Source: Malus domestica (Eukaryota > Streptophyta > Magnoliopsida > Rosales > Rosaceae). From it: a stretch of 64,000 nt of DNA. Positions within the stretch are counted from its first letter, which is position 1. Each line of letters begins with the position of its first letter. Shown one piece after another: positions 11,677-22,814 of the stretch. Location of the stretch: contig NC_091669.1 of assembly GCF_042453785.1 (NCBI RefSeq), positions 35,047,001 through 35,111,000 on the forward strand. Direction: 5' to 3'. Made by a program: the position numbers and the translations under genes. The notes below the pieces were generated by a model that worked only from the letters and a program-made list of their open reading frames with translations, ran no database searches and was not told the origin of the DNA.

Positions 11677-11894
11677 GGACTTGGATTCTCTGCCCTCTCA
11701 TTTCGGTGCCCTCCCCGTGCCCTCCTGTTTTGTGTGGTCAGGGTTAATCCATGCTAACATTTTATATTATTTTTTATAAATATAATAAGACAAAAAAAAT
11801 AGTAATATAAAATATTGACGTGGCTTAACCGTAACCACACAAACAGGAGGGCACGGGGAGAGCACCGAATTGGGAGGGCAGAGAATCCAAGTCC
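11677..11894. mobile_element. Mutator-type MITE, 218 bp, 9-bp TSD
   Basis: Terminal inverted repeats of about 70 bp start GGACTTGGATTCTCTGCC at both ends. The element is flanked by a perfect 9-bp direct repeat AACATTTTG (11668-11676 and 11895-11903). Nine-base duplications and long inverted repeats fit Mutator-like elements. No coding capacity. Confidence 0.88.
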
Positions 11895-12096
11895 AACATT
11901 TTGTGCAACGAGGGGTCCCTCATGCTACCTTTTTTTTTAATTAAAAAAAATTATAAACACTTGTTATATTAAATAATTTATTTAATTCTAAAATTTGAAA
12001 ATCAATTATTATTACAAAATTGGAAAAATATTATTTACAACCCAAAAAAAAAATTGTTCGTACAATTATATAACCAAAAACTCAATAAAAAAATAT

Positions 12097-13456
12097 AAAC
12101 TACTGTGTTGGGGGTGGTGTGACTGCTCGGGCAGCTCATGGGATGGCTCTTAGGGGATCCTAGAATGGCTGGGGGAATGGCTGCAAAAGCTCAGCCAGGG
12201 GCTCGGGAATTCTAATGCCATAAGCTAACAAGGACTAGCTAAGGCATTGATGTGCATGTGCACTAATTCCATTTGGCGCGCAAGCTCCATCTCTACCTGG
12301 TCAAGTTTAGAATCAATCTCGGTCGATGGAGTAGAGCTAGGTGAAGAAGAAGAAGACTCGACTTCCCGGACCCGACATGCTCATAGATCGTGAACTTCCT
12401 TGCCCTTCTTTCGGCCAACCTTGTTCATCAGCAACTGGAGAAGTTGGCACTGGAGGTGTCAACTGCTCCATAGGCACGTCCAGTTGCTGTAGAGAGATGT
12501 TGGCAAGGTACTCACCCTTCTTCTATATCATAAAAGCCTACCAAAAAAAAACAAAGGAAACAAAGTAGGATTATCAATTATAATTTAAACCTTATTTATT
12601 GTAATGAAATTTGTAATTAAAAAATATAAATGAATGATTACACATAAATTTCGTTCACGACCTCGTGCCATAATTAGTGTGCCTCCTCCCCCCCCCCCCC
12701 CAAAAAAAAAAACCACCACCTTTGGAAAAGGCCTGCCCACCGTTCCTTGATCCAGTAAGATAGGGGTCGAGAATCGGATTGGTAAAGGTACAACTTATTC
12801 TCTTGGTTATCTTTATTTGCCATCAATTTTTTTTGTCCATTAAAAAAATATTAATTTAACTTGACTAAAATATATAATGATTGAACAAAAATTAAAATAT
12901 AATAAAATTTGATTACATGATACTTTTCATAGAGAAAATGAGTGCACAACCACTCCCACTCGGCCTCCTTTTTTACAAACTCTTGTGGTGGTTTTGCAAG
13001 AGTTGCCTCATGAGTCGGAAAATTATCGTAGTACTTGTGCAGCTTGTACTTTCACTCCTTATACTGGCTGCTCCACACCTGGTCTATGTAATCGACGATA
13101 GCTTTGTCTAGTTGGTTCCACCCGAAGTTGGATTGAAATTTAAAAAAAGAGAGAATCAAATAGTTAGTTTAAAACAACATAAAATAAATTGAGAAAAAAT
13201 ATTATTAAAGTAAGCAAGTATTTGTATGCATACCAAAAAGTGGTAGTCCATCTCGGCACGAACCAGGTCCCTGTGTGTAATCTATGAATCGGCGTTCATG
13301 GGCCATTTGGTGTGGATAAGGGCACCACAATCGTAGGTCAACAAACTGTTGATTCTGGCACTCACTCGGCGGTGGCTGGCGAGGTGTACAATCAGGATCC
13401 TCTGCTACGTCATCTGAGTGATTCGGTTGGTCTTCAAGCCCCGATCGATTCCTCAT
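12097..13456 (-). pseudogene. CACTA-associated Ptta/En-Spm protein remnant
   Basis: Minus-strand exons line up with the plant Ptta/En/Spm transposase-associated family (PF03004 type). A block near 13200-13290 is followed by one near 12905-13135 with YKLHKYYDNF and EWEWLCTHF. Next comes a block near 12700-12790 with ANKDNQENKL and SYWIKERWAG, then a charged, Ser-rich C-terminal part near 12230-12530 with a heptad-like LDQVEMEL stretch. One in-frame TGA interrupts the second block. The blocks match, in order, those of the copy at 61740-63158. No CACTA termini were found here, so it is a dead internal fragment. Confidence 0.68.
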
Positions 13457-13779
13457 TTTTTTTAGTCCTTGAGTCGGTTGGGAGGTTTCCTTCCTCTACC
13501 TCCGTCACGGTCACCTATTCGGCTTTTATGCTGCCCTGAGATAGATGAGATAAAGCGGAGGCCATTGCTGACACAGGCTGATGGTGATTGTGGCTATAGA
13601 TTCGCCTCACAGATTAGACGACCTTGATCAACGGTGCAGACGTAATCGCACTGGCGACCAACTCGGTATTGGCTGCTTGGGTCCGGCTGGCCGCCAGAGT
13701 GGAATCGGAGGTGGAGCACTCACTCTGAGCAAAGGTGGAAGCAAAACAGAGGCCACTCGTGGTCATACAAGATAACATA

Positions 13780-14030
13780 TGGGAAAAAGCACATAATTTC
13801 TAAAATTTGCTAAAATTTCAAACAATTTCTAAAATTGGCTAACATTTCAAATATTTCCTAAACTTTCTAAAATTCCATATAATTTCTAATGTATTTCAAA
13901 AGTTTCACATGTTTCTAAAAATTCAAATAATTTCTAAAATTGCCCACAAATTCTAAAATTTCCTAAAACACCCTAACATTTCAAAACTTCCTAAAATATC
14001 CCAAAATTTCCTAAACCACCCACCCCACCA
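13780..14030. repeat. degenerate tandem repeat, TTTCTAAAATTT-like
   Basis: About 250 bp are built from variants of a roughly 12-20 bp unit containing TTTCTAAAATTT or TTTCCTAAAA. This low-complexity DNA is followed by a C/A-rich, CCACCACC-type stretch to about 14110. I see no coding function. Confidence 0.7.
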
Positions 14031-14352
14031 CGACCACCACAACCACAACCACATCCACAACTTCTCCGTGGCCACCGCCACCACCACCATCTCCCTCGTG
14101 CCCACCAAAAATGGCATTATGGCAAACAAGCAAAGCCAGAAGCCTACAATCGCAAACCCTCTGCAGCTCCAGGTGTTTCCCTCCCTTCTCTTTATATTTC
14201 CTTCATCTTAAAACCCAAATCGTTAAAATCTCAAATTTTCCCTAATTTGAATGTCGTTCGTGTTTTCCTGATGTTTTGGGATAGGTTTTATGTGCAAAAC
14301 TTAAATTTTGTAATTTGTTTTTGGATTTAAATTAACAAATAAATAAATTTGA

Positions 14353-14571
14353 GTGCTTGGCGATCGTGATCGTGATCAGCTTCGGTTTCAGCGAGCCAAG
14401 CAACCTCATGGCCGCCAAATTGCTGTTAGTGACATCGTACAAGCAATGATGCATTTAGTGGACTATGACGACCTTGTTCAATCTAATTCTGAGTTGACTC
14501 AGCTCGGTTATGCTCCTGATTTTACCCTCCAGTGGTTGGAACTCGAAGAGAGGACCGAGCGAGATCGCTAA
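14353..14571 (+). CDS. unrecognised 72-codon open frame, possible gene fragment
   Basis: The frame is open from after a TGA to a stop at 14569-14571, without an ATG at its start. It has protein-like composition: basic N-terminus, then an acidic and hydrophobic stretch with IAVSDIVQAMMHLVDYDDL, then LQWLELEERTERDR. Base composition is richer in GC than its surroundings. A short upstream frame starting with ATG near 14113 ends in CAG|GT, so an exon-intron-exon fragment is conceivable, but the phases I tried did not join. I do not recognise the family. It could be a captured gene fragment or chance. Confidence 0.25.
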   Translation: MLGDRDRDQLRFQRAKQPHGRQIAVSDIVQAMMHLVDYDDLVQSNSELTQLGYAPDFTLQWLELEERTERDR

Positions 14572-15052
14572 ATGGGCGCGTCTCCGCCCTATCGTGATGA
14601 CGATGGGGGAGTGGGTTGTGGTTGGGTAGTGAAGGGAGGAAAGACGGGCAGAGAAGGGACAAATAGCTAGGAATGAGGGTGATGATGGATGGTTTGGTGG
14701 TGCCCACTGTGTCTTGTTATTATTAATCATTTTTTATTTGTTTTTTATCCACATTGTGCAAAGTTAGCACCACAGTGCCACATCATCACTTAACGATTGA
14801 GATTAACATATTTTTGTAACGGGTATATGATATTGAAATAAAATGATAGTAAATGTATGAGATTGAAATGTTTTTAAAATATTGTATAAGGTTGCAATTG
14901 CACCCAAGCATGAGGGGGTAAAATGTACTTTACCCTAATATTTATCTGCTGTTGAACATTAAGTTCAAACAATTAAAAAAAAATCATCGAATTTGATGAT
15001 CATGTAATTTAGTGTGTGTTTTTACTCTCAATTTGGGGCATTGTAAAAAATG

Positions 15053-15468
15053 AACAAAATTGGACCTAAAACAACTGTTAAATTGTGAATTTTAGTTTCT
15101 AACCGTCAAATGATTTTATCCCATTACCTAAGCTCATGACATTTTTTCTAGGGTAATTTTTTGCGTAGTAGATCTCAAAGTATATGCGAACATATTTGAT
15201 GGTTGGATCCGGGAAACTAGTTTCGTAGAATACTTGTCCCCTTGTAAAGAATCGATTCCAAAACACTGTTTTAAACATTGGTATTTATGATCGGGTTCGT
15301 TCCTCTTATTCTTGTAGGGTTAAGGATTGTATTTGCACAAAAAAAAAAGAACAAATTTGGATCTAAAACGGTCGTTAAATTGTGAATTGTAGTTTCTAAC
15401 TGTTGAATGATTTCGTCCATTAGAACGTGTTTTACTTGTTGGATCGGGGAAACTAGCTTCTATTTATA
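15053..15468. repeat. diverged direct repeat, two copies
   Basis: The segment around 15053-15230 recurs, diverged and shortened, around 15350-15468. Both copies share GTTAAATTGTGAATT followed by TAGTTTCTAAC and, downstream, GGATC.GGGAAACTAG. It may be an old local duplication or two ends of a decayed element. Confidence 0.6.
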
Positions 15469-15858
15469 GTGTTACTTAATCTCCGAACGTGACGGTGCCT
15501 AGCTAGTAGCTTGAAAGGATAATAGTAAGTACGATTAGAGAAGGGAGTGGAAGCCAATTGTGGGGGTTCGCATCAACAATAAGATATCTAATAATAATAT
15601 TACAACTAGTAGCTTGAAAAGATATAATGATTGTCGTGTAGTCCAGCTTGAAAGGATATAAGGATCGCCGTGTGGACTACTTGAGTAATTTTTTTGTGTT
15701 GAGGAAAGTGATGGCCAAAGGTTACTCAAATGTGTTGCATGCGGAAGAATAACAAAAGTATTGAAGAATATTAGTAATAAAGCTATATTGCATGGCAAAA
15801 TTAAGCTAAAATCATGTACATGATTAAATGTAGGTTGATGTGGAAAGAAAAATCAGTT

Positions 15859-15953
15859 TTCACCAAGATCCTTGCAACGTTGCAATTCGCCAACCAACCC
15901 ATCAGTGAATGATTAGTCATTCGAATTACAACGTCGTCATGGATCTTGGTGAA
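15859..15953. other. inverted repeat / hairpin with 31-32 nt arms
   Basis: Arm 15859-15889 pairs with arm 15922-15953 (TTCACCAAGATCC against GGATCTTGGTGAA, continuing imperfectly to the ATTCG/CGAAT base), leaving a loop of about 32 nt. It could be a small foldback element or a hairpin RNA source. No flanking duplication was seen. Confidence 0.6.
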
Positions 15954-16934
15954 GACCCATTTATTAAGTACAATGAAAAAAGGCTCACGTATAGAATTTA
16001 GAGATTTACAAAAAGGCTCAGCCGTGAACTCACAAAAACACACTTTTAGATCCAGTTCGGGTTGAGCTTTAGAAAAAAAAAAGGCTGTCTTTTGTTAAAA
16101 AGGCTCAGCTTGAGTTTTGGAACCCATTACGATGGTTTCCTCTCCATGTTCTTCCACATGCAAGACATCCAAGTAACTTTTGTTCACCTACTTCTTCGAC
16201 ATTACTGTTGTATCTTTACCATGTTCTTCCACATTATGGTGGTATCCTCTTTATGTACTCCCTAGATCTCCTGCCATATAGCCATGCCTTTGCTGTTGGT
16301 GTTTTTCATGACACTTGGGGACCTTGTGCAAAGTGGTGAAATGGTACGGTTTGGGTAATGGGAACAGAGGGTATTAAAACAAAGACGAAAGGGAGAAGGA
16401 AGAAAAATGAATATGAAGGTATAGAGAAGAAAGACAAAAATGGAAGTATAGAGAAGAAAGAGAAAAATGGAGGTATAGAGAAGAACAAGGAAGACGAAGG
16501 CACTGACTTATAAATTGATGAATAAAGGTTTGCTCGACGAACCACTCCGTCGCATAAAGGTTTTAAGTAAACCCTAAATGTTGACCATCTTTATTGTACC
16601 AACTGAAATATCTATTGGGTAAAGTCCATTTACTTGATGAAATTTGTGTTGTTGCACAAATATATGTAGGGCAAGCTCTATTTTCTGGTAATGGAGATGG
16701 ATTTTAGGATTTTGGTACATTGCCAACTCACAATCTTATCTATAATTGAGCTAGATGACAAACTAGTACTATGTTCTTCACCTAAGTGTTTTCCAATTAA
16801 AACCCACCCTTGCATTGAGGTTTTAAGTGATTTAGTCTAAATTATACACTTGACACTTGATTACAAAGCTAAAAACTTTAAAACATGTTTGTACCATACT
16901 TGACCAATCCCGAAACTACCAAGCACCGGCCAAC

Positions 16935-17414
16935 TTCATACATTTAAGGATCCACTGAGGGGTTCGTGCTGAGGCACCCATGTCGAAGCATAAAAGTTTT
17001 CCTCCAACCAGTAGACCAATCACAGCATGACACATGTCAATTTCAGAATAAAGCTCATAGAGTCCCACATCGATCGCGGACAAAAGCTGGAGACCCTCCT
17101 CAACTATAAAAGAAGATCATTTTCCGACAATGAATCCCTAATGTTATTATTGTACTTAAACTAATCATTAGAACACAATAATGATGATTATGCATGAATC
17201 TATGTATTAGTGTAAACCCTTTACTATTAACGAGAACTCCTCTACTCCGTGGATGTAGCCAAACTTAGGGTGAACAACGTATATCTTGTGTTTGCTTCCC
17301 TATCTCTATCTTTTTACATATTTATCCTCACTAGTGACCGGAGTAACCGAGAAAAAGTCATAAACTTGACATTTTACGTTGTTCCAAAGTCTTCACTAAT
17401 TTTGTGCATCAACA
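16935..17414 (+). repeat. gypsy-like LTR remnant with primer-binding site
   Basis: A TATA-like box (TATAAAAG at 17105-17112) and a CA-ending terminus (...CATCAACA, ending 17414) lie just before TTTGGCGTTGTCTATGGAAA. That closely resembles the TTTGGCGCCGTCTGTGGGAA found after many plant gypsy LTRs. An AGTCCCACATCG motif lies upstream near 17060. The 5' boundary is my estimate. The interior is lost, and a LINE fragment follows almost at once. Confidence 0.5.
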
Positions 17415-17479
17415 TTTGGCGTTGTCTATGGAAACGACACTTATTCCTACTCTTTCCAGCTTTGTTAAGCTAGTTTCCA

Positions 17480-17790
17480 TCGTTCGTACACTGATGGTTT
17501 GGCTAAAGGAAAACATGGTCTTGTTGCTTGTAAAGGAGTTTTCAGAGATTGTCATGGTCGATATCTTGGGGGTTTCTGTCAAGGCATTGGTCATCACAAT
17601 TAATTTTTTTGCAGTATTATTAGTTGTTATTATTGGCATAGAATTGGCTTATGAACAGGTTGGCACAGTCTTTAGTTGGAAAGTGATTCTATTAGCGCTC
17701 TTGTTTGTCTTCATTCAAAGGATTTTGTTCCTCCTTTGGCCTCTTCGCTCTCAACGGTCCTCATTTGTCCTCTTTCATGATGTGTGTGTG
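17480..17790 (+). pseudogene. LINE RNase H domain fragment
   Basis: In the frame with TAC ACT GAT GGT near 17488, the plant non-LTR RNase H (RVT_3) pattern is readable: YTDGLAKG, then GVFRDCHGRYLGGFCQGIG. After frame breaks and stops come a GWHSL..LESDS block and VCLHSKDFVPP. A different frame gives a longer, membrane-like open frame over the same bases, but the conserved RNase H pattern shows which frame is ancestral. A pyrimidine-rich tail region follows (17880-17990). Confidence 0.75.
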
Positions 17791-18377
17791 TGTGTGTTCT
17801 TTCTTTTTTCCAAACCTATTATTTTTTGTTCTTTGCAAGTTTAGACCATCTAAGTTATTCTTTAGAGGGGTTCAGGCTTTACGTCCCCCTCTCCGCCCAT
17901 CCCTTCCTCCCCCCCCCTCCCCCCACCCCTTTTTTTTTATTAAAGGACTCAGTTTTATGTCCCCCCTCTTCCCTTCTCTTCTTGTATTTTTCTCTTTATT
18001 ATTTATTTTTGTATTATAACGATAAGGTTTATGTCTCCTAGTAACTAAATGTAACTTCTTATTTTTTTTAATTCATTTCATCTTACCATCAAAGTTTTTA
18101 AATATAAAAATATAAATAAATATTACATTTAAGAAGAAATTTGCAAAATATCCAATGAATTACGACTAACTAATTAGTTGACCCACCTTATTTATGTTTG
18201 ATACATAGGACTAAAATAAGGTTAAAACGTGCTTCAACTTCAAGGGTTGCGGCCGTTAGTGCTTCATTCCAAATGTAGCTAATGTGGCTGCCGTTTATAT
18301 ATATATATATATTTTAAATCCATTCTAGCGTCAAAGCTTTGTCACGTTTACTTTGCACTTATCAATTGCACAAGCAC
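17791..18377. other. low-complexity stretch, no gene
   Basis: It contains a (TG)n run near 17779-17795, C/T-rich low complexity (17880-17990), AT-rich sequence and an (AT)n run near 18297-18312. Confidence 0.5.
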
Positions 18378-18579
18378 GGAAAAGGATCCTTTTCTGGGGA
18401 TCTTAGGAATATCGTAATCGTGATCGTTCATCATACATCGTTTGGTTAATTTTCTTTAGGTACTATTCATATTTAATTTTAAATTTTAAATTTTAAAATG
18501 ATTTCTAACCGCACGATGTACGATGAACTATCACGATCACGGAATCCCTAAGATCCCCAGAAAAAAATGATCCTTTTCC
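18378..18579. mobile_element. Mutator-type MITE, 202 bp, 9-bp TSD
   Basis: Imperfect terminal inverted repeats of about 65 bp start GGAAAAGGATC at each end. They are flanked by the perfect 9-bp direct repeat CACAAGCAC (18369-18377 and 18580-18588). No coding capacity. Its ends differ from those of the 11677 element, so it is another family. Confidence 0.88.
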
Positions 18580-18689
18580 CACAAGCACAGCGGTCCCCAC
18601 CTTCTTGTTAGAGCACTGCAAGTTACAAATTATACACAAAAATAATGTTAAATATCAAAATCATAGGTCCCTTTTCTTCTTAAGTACAC

Positions 18690-19205
18690 TTCTTTCGTAG
18701 CAGGGTCTAAAATATCCATAATATCCTGATATTTCCATCGAAATTTCCGTGTTTTTGGACTACCGATATTTTTTTGGACTACTGATATTTCCAATATCAT
18801 CGATATTTTAGACCTTGCTAAGTCACTCATGTATCTTACCATACAATGTATAAAGTGTAAAATATTGTACTAATTCATTATATATAAATGATTATGGTGT
18901 GTTTAAACTTCTTTCATTAATTACTACATATTTTCTACACTCACAATGTTTACCAGCTCGCTATATAATCAACTTAAATCAGTTATATCTATCAAGCAAT
19001 GCATTTCCTTCCAATTTTTTGTGATAAACTAATAGATAACTGACTAAATAAACATTCTGCAAAGTTTCAATAAAAATTTCCAAGTTTCTCTTACAATTTC
19101 CGTGGTTTTTATTCAATTTTTATCGATATCGATAATATCCCGATATTTCCATCGAAATTTCCGTATTTTTAGACTACCGATATTTCTGATACCATCGATA
19201 TTTTA
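18690..19205. repeat. dispersed CGATATTTCC-type repeat, two copies
   Basis: Two segments (about 18705-18815 and 19118-19205) share CGATATTTCCATCGAAATTT or close variants, then GACTACCGATATTT and ATCATCGATATTTTA-like ends. A weaker trace lies near 20117-20150. This looks like a degenerate dispersed repeat family with locally palindromic ATCGAT motifs. Confidence 0.6.
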
Positions 19206-19254
19206 TACTTTGTTTCATAGCATCCATACCTTATAATTTCCATACCTTTTATTT

Positions 19255-19845
19255 CACACGAAGGACGGTTTTATTGGGATTGTAGTGAGGGATTCTGTTG
19301 GTTGATTCTCCACTGCTTGCAGGTACCATATTCAGGCACCGTGTGCAGCTGTTGCTGAGGCGTTAGCTATTTTGCAGGGATGCGAGTTGGGTCAGTCTTT
19401 TGGGCCTCTCCCTGGTGGTTGTTGAATCGGATTCTGCGGATTCTATCTCATGTTTAATAGGTGATATCACAAAGGGCAGATGGGAGGCATTCCCAACTTT
19501 AGCAAAGTGCAGGAAAATCGGGAATTCCTTCCATGACTGTCGCTGGTCTTGGACTCCAAGATCAGCCAATATGGCAACGGACCGGTTGGCATCATGACGT
19601 TGTGTGGGGATATGTGACTTTACTTAAGTTGAAAGACCCATCTTTACTTGTTCCTGTTTTACATTTTGATGGTCTACCTTGCCCACATTGATGTTCTTCG
19701 GTTGTGCAAGGGGTGATGCTAGTTGTTTCCTTTTAGTGTCGAGTCATTTTCCCTTGCACTTCCAGGTTTGTTTTATGGTAGCTTACCTCGTTGTATTTTG
19801 GCATCTTTGCTCTGATTATATATCCAGTTTCCAAAAAAAAAAAAA
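19255..19845 (+). pseudogene. 5'-truncated LINE 3' end (RNase H plus poly-A)
   Basis: The frame reads the second half of a LINE-type RNase H domain: a PCAAVAEALAILQGC block, then after a frame shift VVVESDSADS, GRWEAFPTLAKCRK and WTPRSANMATDRLAS. A stretch equivalent to LPCPH follows, then a short 3' tail and a poly-A run at about 19831-19845. Truncation at the 5' end with a 3' poly-A is the usual LINE insertion product. I did not find a clear target duplication. Confidence 0.8.
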
Positions 19846-21077
19846 AATTAGAGAGATACTAAATAATGTAGTATCCATAATTTTTTATACAACAATACAT
19901 TATATTAATGGATAGGTGATTGGGTTAAGCCAAACGATGCATTCATAATAAATAAGTATAGAATTCATCATCTATGATATACAAACTTAAGACTATCAGT
20001 AACAAATAAAGAGTAAATCACTAAAATATAGTACTAAGTTGCGATGTAGTATCTATCTTAAGTAATAAACATGGAATAAAATTTTGATTTTGGTAGATAA
20101 AGTAGCCCAAATGAAGAGATATATCGATATCAATGAAAATATCGGTAAAATTAAATATAAGAAAAAATTAGCTATGAAACATATAGTGCAGCCATGTGAA
20201 CCTCTACAAACTTTAAAACAGACCAATAATGCTTCCGTTTAACATATAAAATGATGGTTACAAACATACAGGTGTACAAGCTACAAAGCGGCATCGTTTT
20301 TACCCTGCCATGAAAAACCTCCTAATCAGGAAACAAAAAGACTAGGACGGTTTGTATAATCTCAGCTCAATGAATTCACGAGCGAGTTAGTTGTCCAAAT
20401 CGCAACACCAACACAAACCACCTAGTATCGCTACTGAGACAAAATGGTCCATCAAAATATCTGTTTGGGTTCGGTCAGTGACGGTGAGAGATTTTGGATG
20501 ATATGGAGCAAGGAGAGAGGCGACCGTCGATGCAGAAGCAATCACAATATCAAAAATGTGATCTCAACCGTGATGGAAAGAGAGTTGCGACGGACGGACA
20601 GCGGGTGAGGGAGTATATGACACGAGAGAGAAATATTCCATCATCTCTGATCTCATTTCTTATTAGAGGGGAAGGTCATGGTCGTAAGAGATTTCAGAGT
20701 GGCTATCCAACATTTTGGCAGTGGATGCTAATGTATTAATTCGTATTTAATTAATAAAATCTATTTTTTTCGAGAAAAATGAACATAAACTTGGCCATAA
20801 TCTGACTACACAAGATTAATTCCTTTATATATAGTTACTAAAACTGGGCAGCCACATCTACATAAAATTTACCTTAACTCAAAACAAAAAGGAAAAGGAA
20901 AAAAAATTTCATGGTCTTCCTATGCTTTAAGAATAGGTATCTTTTTGTGTCCGTGCAACAAAAGTTTGTCCAATTTTGGAAGAGTCTATTTCACTGCTTT
21001 ATAACGTCATGGCCTCACCCATGCGTTACGTAAGCAACTAGTCGTCGTGGCTGCTCGATCCTTCCATCAATTCAATA
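19846..21077. other. intergenic, 3' flank of the MYB gene
   Basis: AT-rich sequence; no domain recognised. The part next to 21078 is the MYB 3' UTR on the minus strand. A short open frame at 20494-20739 looks spurious. Confidence 0.5.
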
Positions 21078-22345
21078 TTAGCCATCACTAAGCTGCTGTT
21101 GCAAGAACCATATATTCTCTTCATTCCACAAATTCTCCACTGATGTGTCCCCACCGGTTGAACAATAATCAATTTGCTCAAAGTCATGAATATCTGAATT
21201 TATACCATTTTGACTATAACCCGACCCGTTTTCTGAACCATATTGACCGCTGCATGGATAAGTCATGAATTCATCACCACTGCTAGTGCGGTCGGTGGGA
21301 ATTGAACAAGCTTGAACCTGATCATATGAGTCTGATGAAGTACCGCCAGAGGTTTTGGGCACGAAATTAGTGTCAACCCAGTACTCAGACTCGGATGTCG
21401 TAGTGGTACAGGTCCTGGGTTGATCTGGTAGAGATTCAGGCAAGCCCCCGATCCGTTCAATTAAACGGGGAATCCATACGTAACGCATGGCGTCTTGAAA
21501 TTGTTTGCTGTTAACATCACACTTGAGCTGTTTTGCTTGCTTTTGCACTCTTGTTCTCCAATAGTTCTTTATCTCATTGTCTGTTCTACCGGGCAAGTAT
21601 TCGGCTATCTTGGACCACCTAATTATATGATTGTGCCATTAAAGACAACACACACAGAAGATTAGGAACAACGACATACATGTATATGTATCTGCATATG
21701 TATATGTATATGTACCTGTTACCCCAGCATGAATGAAGTTCAAGAATTATAAGCTGTTCTTGGAGAGTTATGTTTCCACGTCGAACGCTTGGTCGCAAGT
21801 AGTTTAACCACCTTAATCTGCAGCTTTTTCCAGTTCGTTTCAGACCTGACTAAGTATTATCATATTAGTACTTTGTCCAAAATCATAGTGATCGGAGTTG
21901 GCCAAGGCATAAGTCTTCCCAAGAACTTCAAAAATTAAGTATTGGAAACTATATATTAGTTTAAGCTATATGATGCATGTAACTTACATTCCAAAATAAT
22001 TAACATTGAATTCTATTTATTCAAAGGATTAGAAGGAAGACATGGTAGACAATACATACGACAACTACATGACTAAGTAAACTAGTTATTGGTATATTGG
22101 TATTTTTCTTCACAGTCTTGAAAGAGTCTGGAAGAGAATTACGTACCTGCATGACGAGCCAAGGAATTCCAGCGGCCTTCACCGTGAAGGTTGACGTAAT
22201 CGATGAGAATGGAGTCCTCCTCGGCTGTCCATGGACCTGTTCTTAAGCCCAGTCCTTCTTCAATTGGTTGATCAGGAGCTGCTGCTGCTGCTAATGAGCC
22301 ATAACCTGCTGATTTCATCTGATCATGTACGTTACTAGTATCCAT
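21078..22345 (-). CDS. R2R3-MYB transcription factor, subgroup 20 (MYB108/MYB78/MYB2-like)
   Basis: Exons on the minus strand are 22345-22147, 21845-21716 and 21618-21078 (870 nt, 289 aa), with GT..AG junctions and matching phases. R2 begins GPWTAEED and holds [13 protein letters not shown]. Exon 2 carries [17 protein letters not shown], and R3 follows ([30 protein letters not shown]). After the repeats comes [12 protein letters not shown]...[10 protein letters not shown], a signature of subgroup 20. The C-terminus is acidic and Ser/Gly-rich, ending in a Trp-containing putative activation segment. Family members are nuclear regulators of stress, jasmonate and senescence responses; that is family knowledge, not seen here. 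The two intron positions are the typical ones for R2R3-MYB genes. Confidence 0.93.
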
Positions 22346-22474
22346 TTCCTTTTGTCTGGTTTGAGTTGGAAGACAAAGAATACGGATTAGTTTGGGATTT
22401 AGTGTGCAGGGTACAGAAACTAATTAGTTGACCTTGTTAGGATTTCCTTGGGGATTACAATTCATGAGAAGGGT

Positions 22475-22483
22475 TTATATATA
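22475..22483 (-). promoter_or_regulatory. putative TATA box of the MYB gene
   Basis: TATATATAA in minus sense, about 130 bp upstream of the MYB start codon, at a plausible distance for a 100-bp 5' leader. Confidence 0.55.
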
Positions 22484-22626
22484 GATGAGAGAGAAGACTG
22501 AAAAATAGGATTGGACCGAATAAATTACCAAATAAGAAAAAAGTGAGCATATCTACTGTGCCTGTGATAGAACGCGCTCAAGACTCAAGACTGAAAGTTA
22601 CAATAAATTAGTATTAATAATTCTAG

Positions 22627-22652
22627 TGAGAGAGAGAGAGAGAGAGAGAGAG
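22627..22652. repeat. (GA)n microsatellite
   Basis: About 13 GA units upstream of the MYB gene, a likely polymorphic marker. Confidence 0.9.
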
Positions 22653-22814
22653 ACATCTTCCATGGCACAAACATACAAATCCTTCATTCTTGTTTATATA
22701 CATTTAATCTGAAGTTGACCCTTTGACCTTTGCACCCATCTAATTCTCACGCGTATGAACTTCTAAATTTCTGAAACTAGCTTGGGTTTTTTTCTTGTTC
22801 CTTTATGGTTCTAA

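Larger units (their letters stand above)
14572..16930. other. gene-poor stretch with small repeats
   Basis: No convincing gene. Near 14895-14935 the sequence ends in a GGGTAAAATGTACTTTACCC-like mini-inverted motif typical of MITE ends. Three short copies of AGCTTGAAAGGATA occur near 15510, 15612 and 15648. Short Ser/Phe-rich frames near 16306-16545 come from A/G-rich low complexity. Confidence 0.5.

Noticed and set aside
16306..16545. 79-codon Ser/Phe/Leu-rich minus-strand frame
   Set aside because: Caused by degenerate GAAGAAAGA-type low complexity; no domain.
17404..17844. 146-codon hydrophobic, membrane-like frame
   Set aside because: The same bases in another frame give the conserved LINE RNase H pattern; the hydrophobic frame is a shadow of it.
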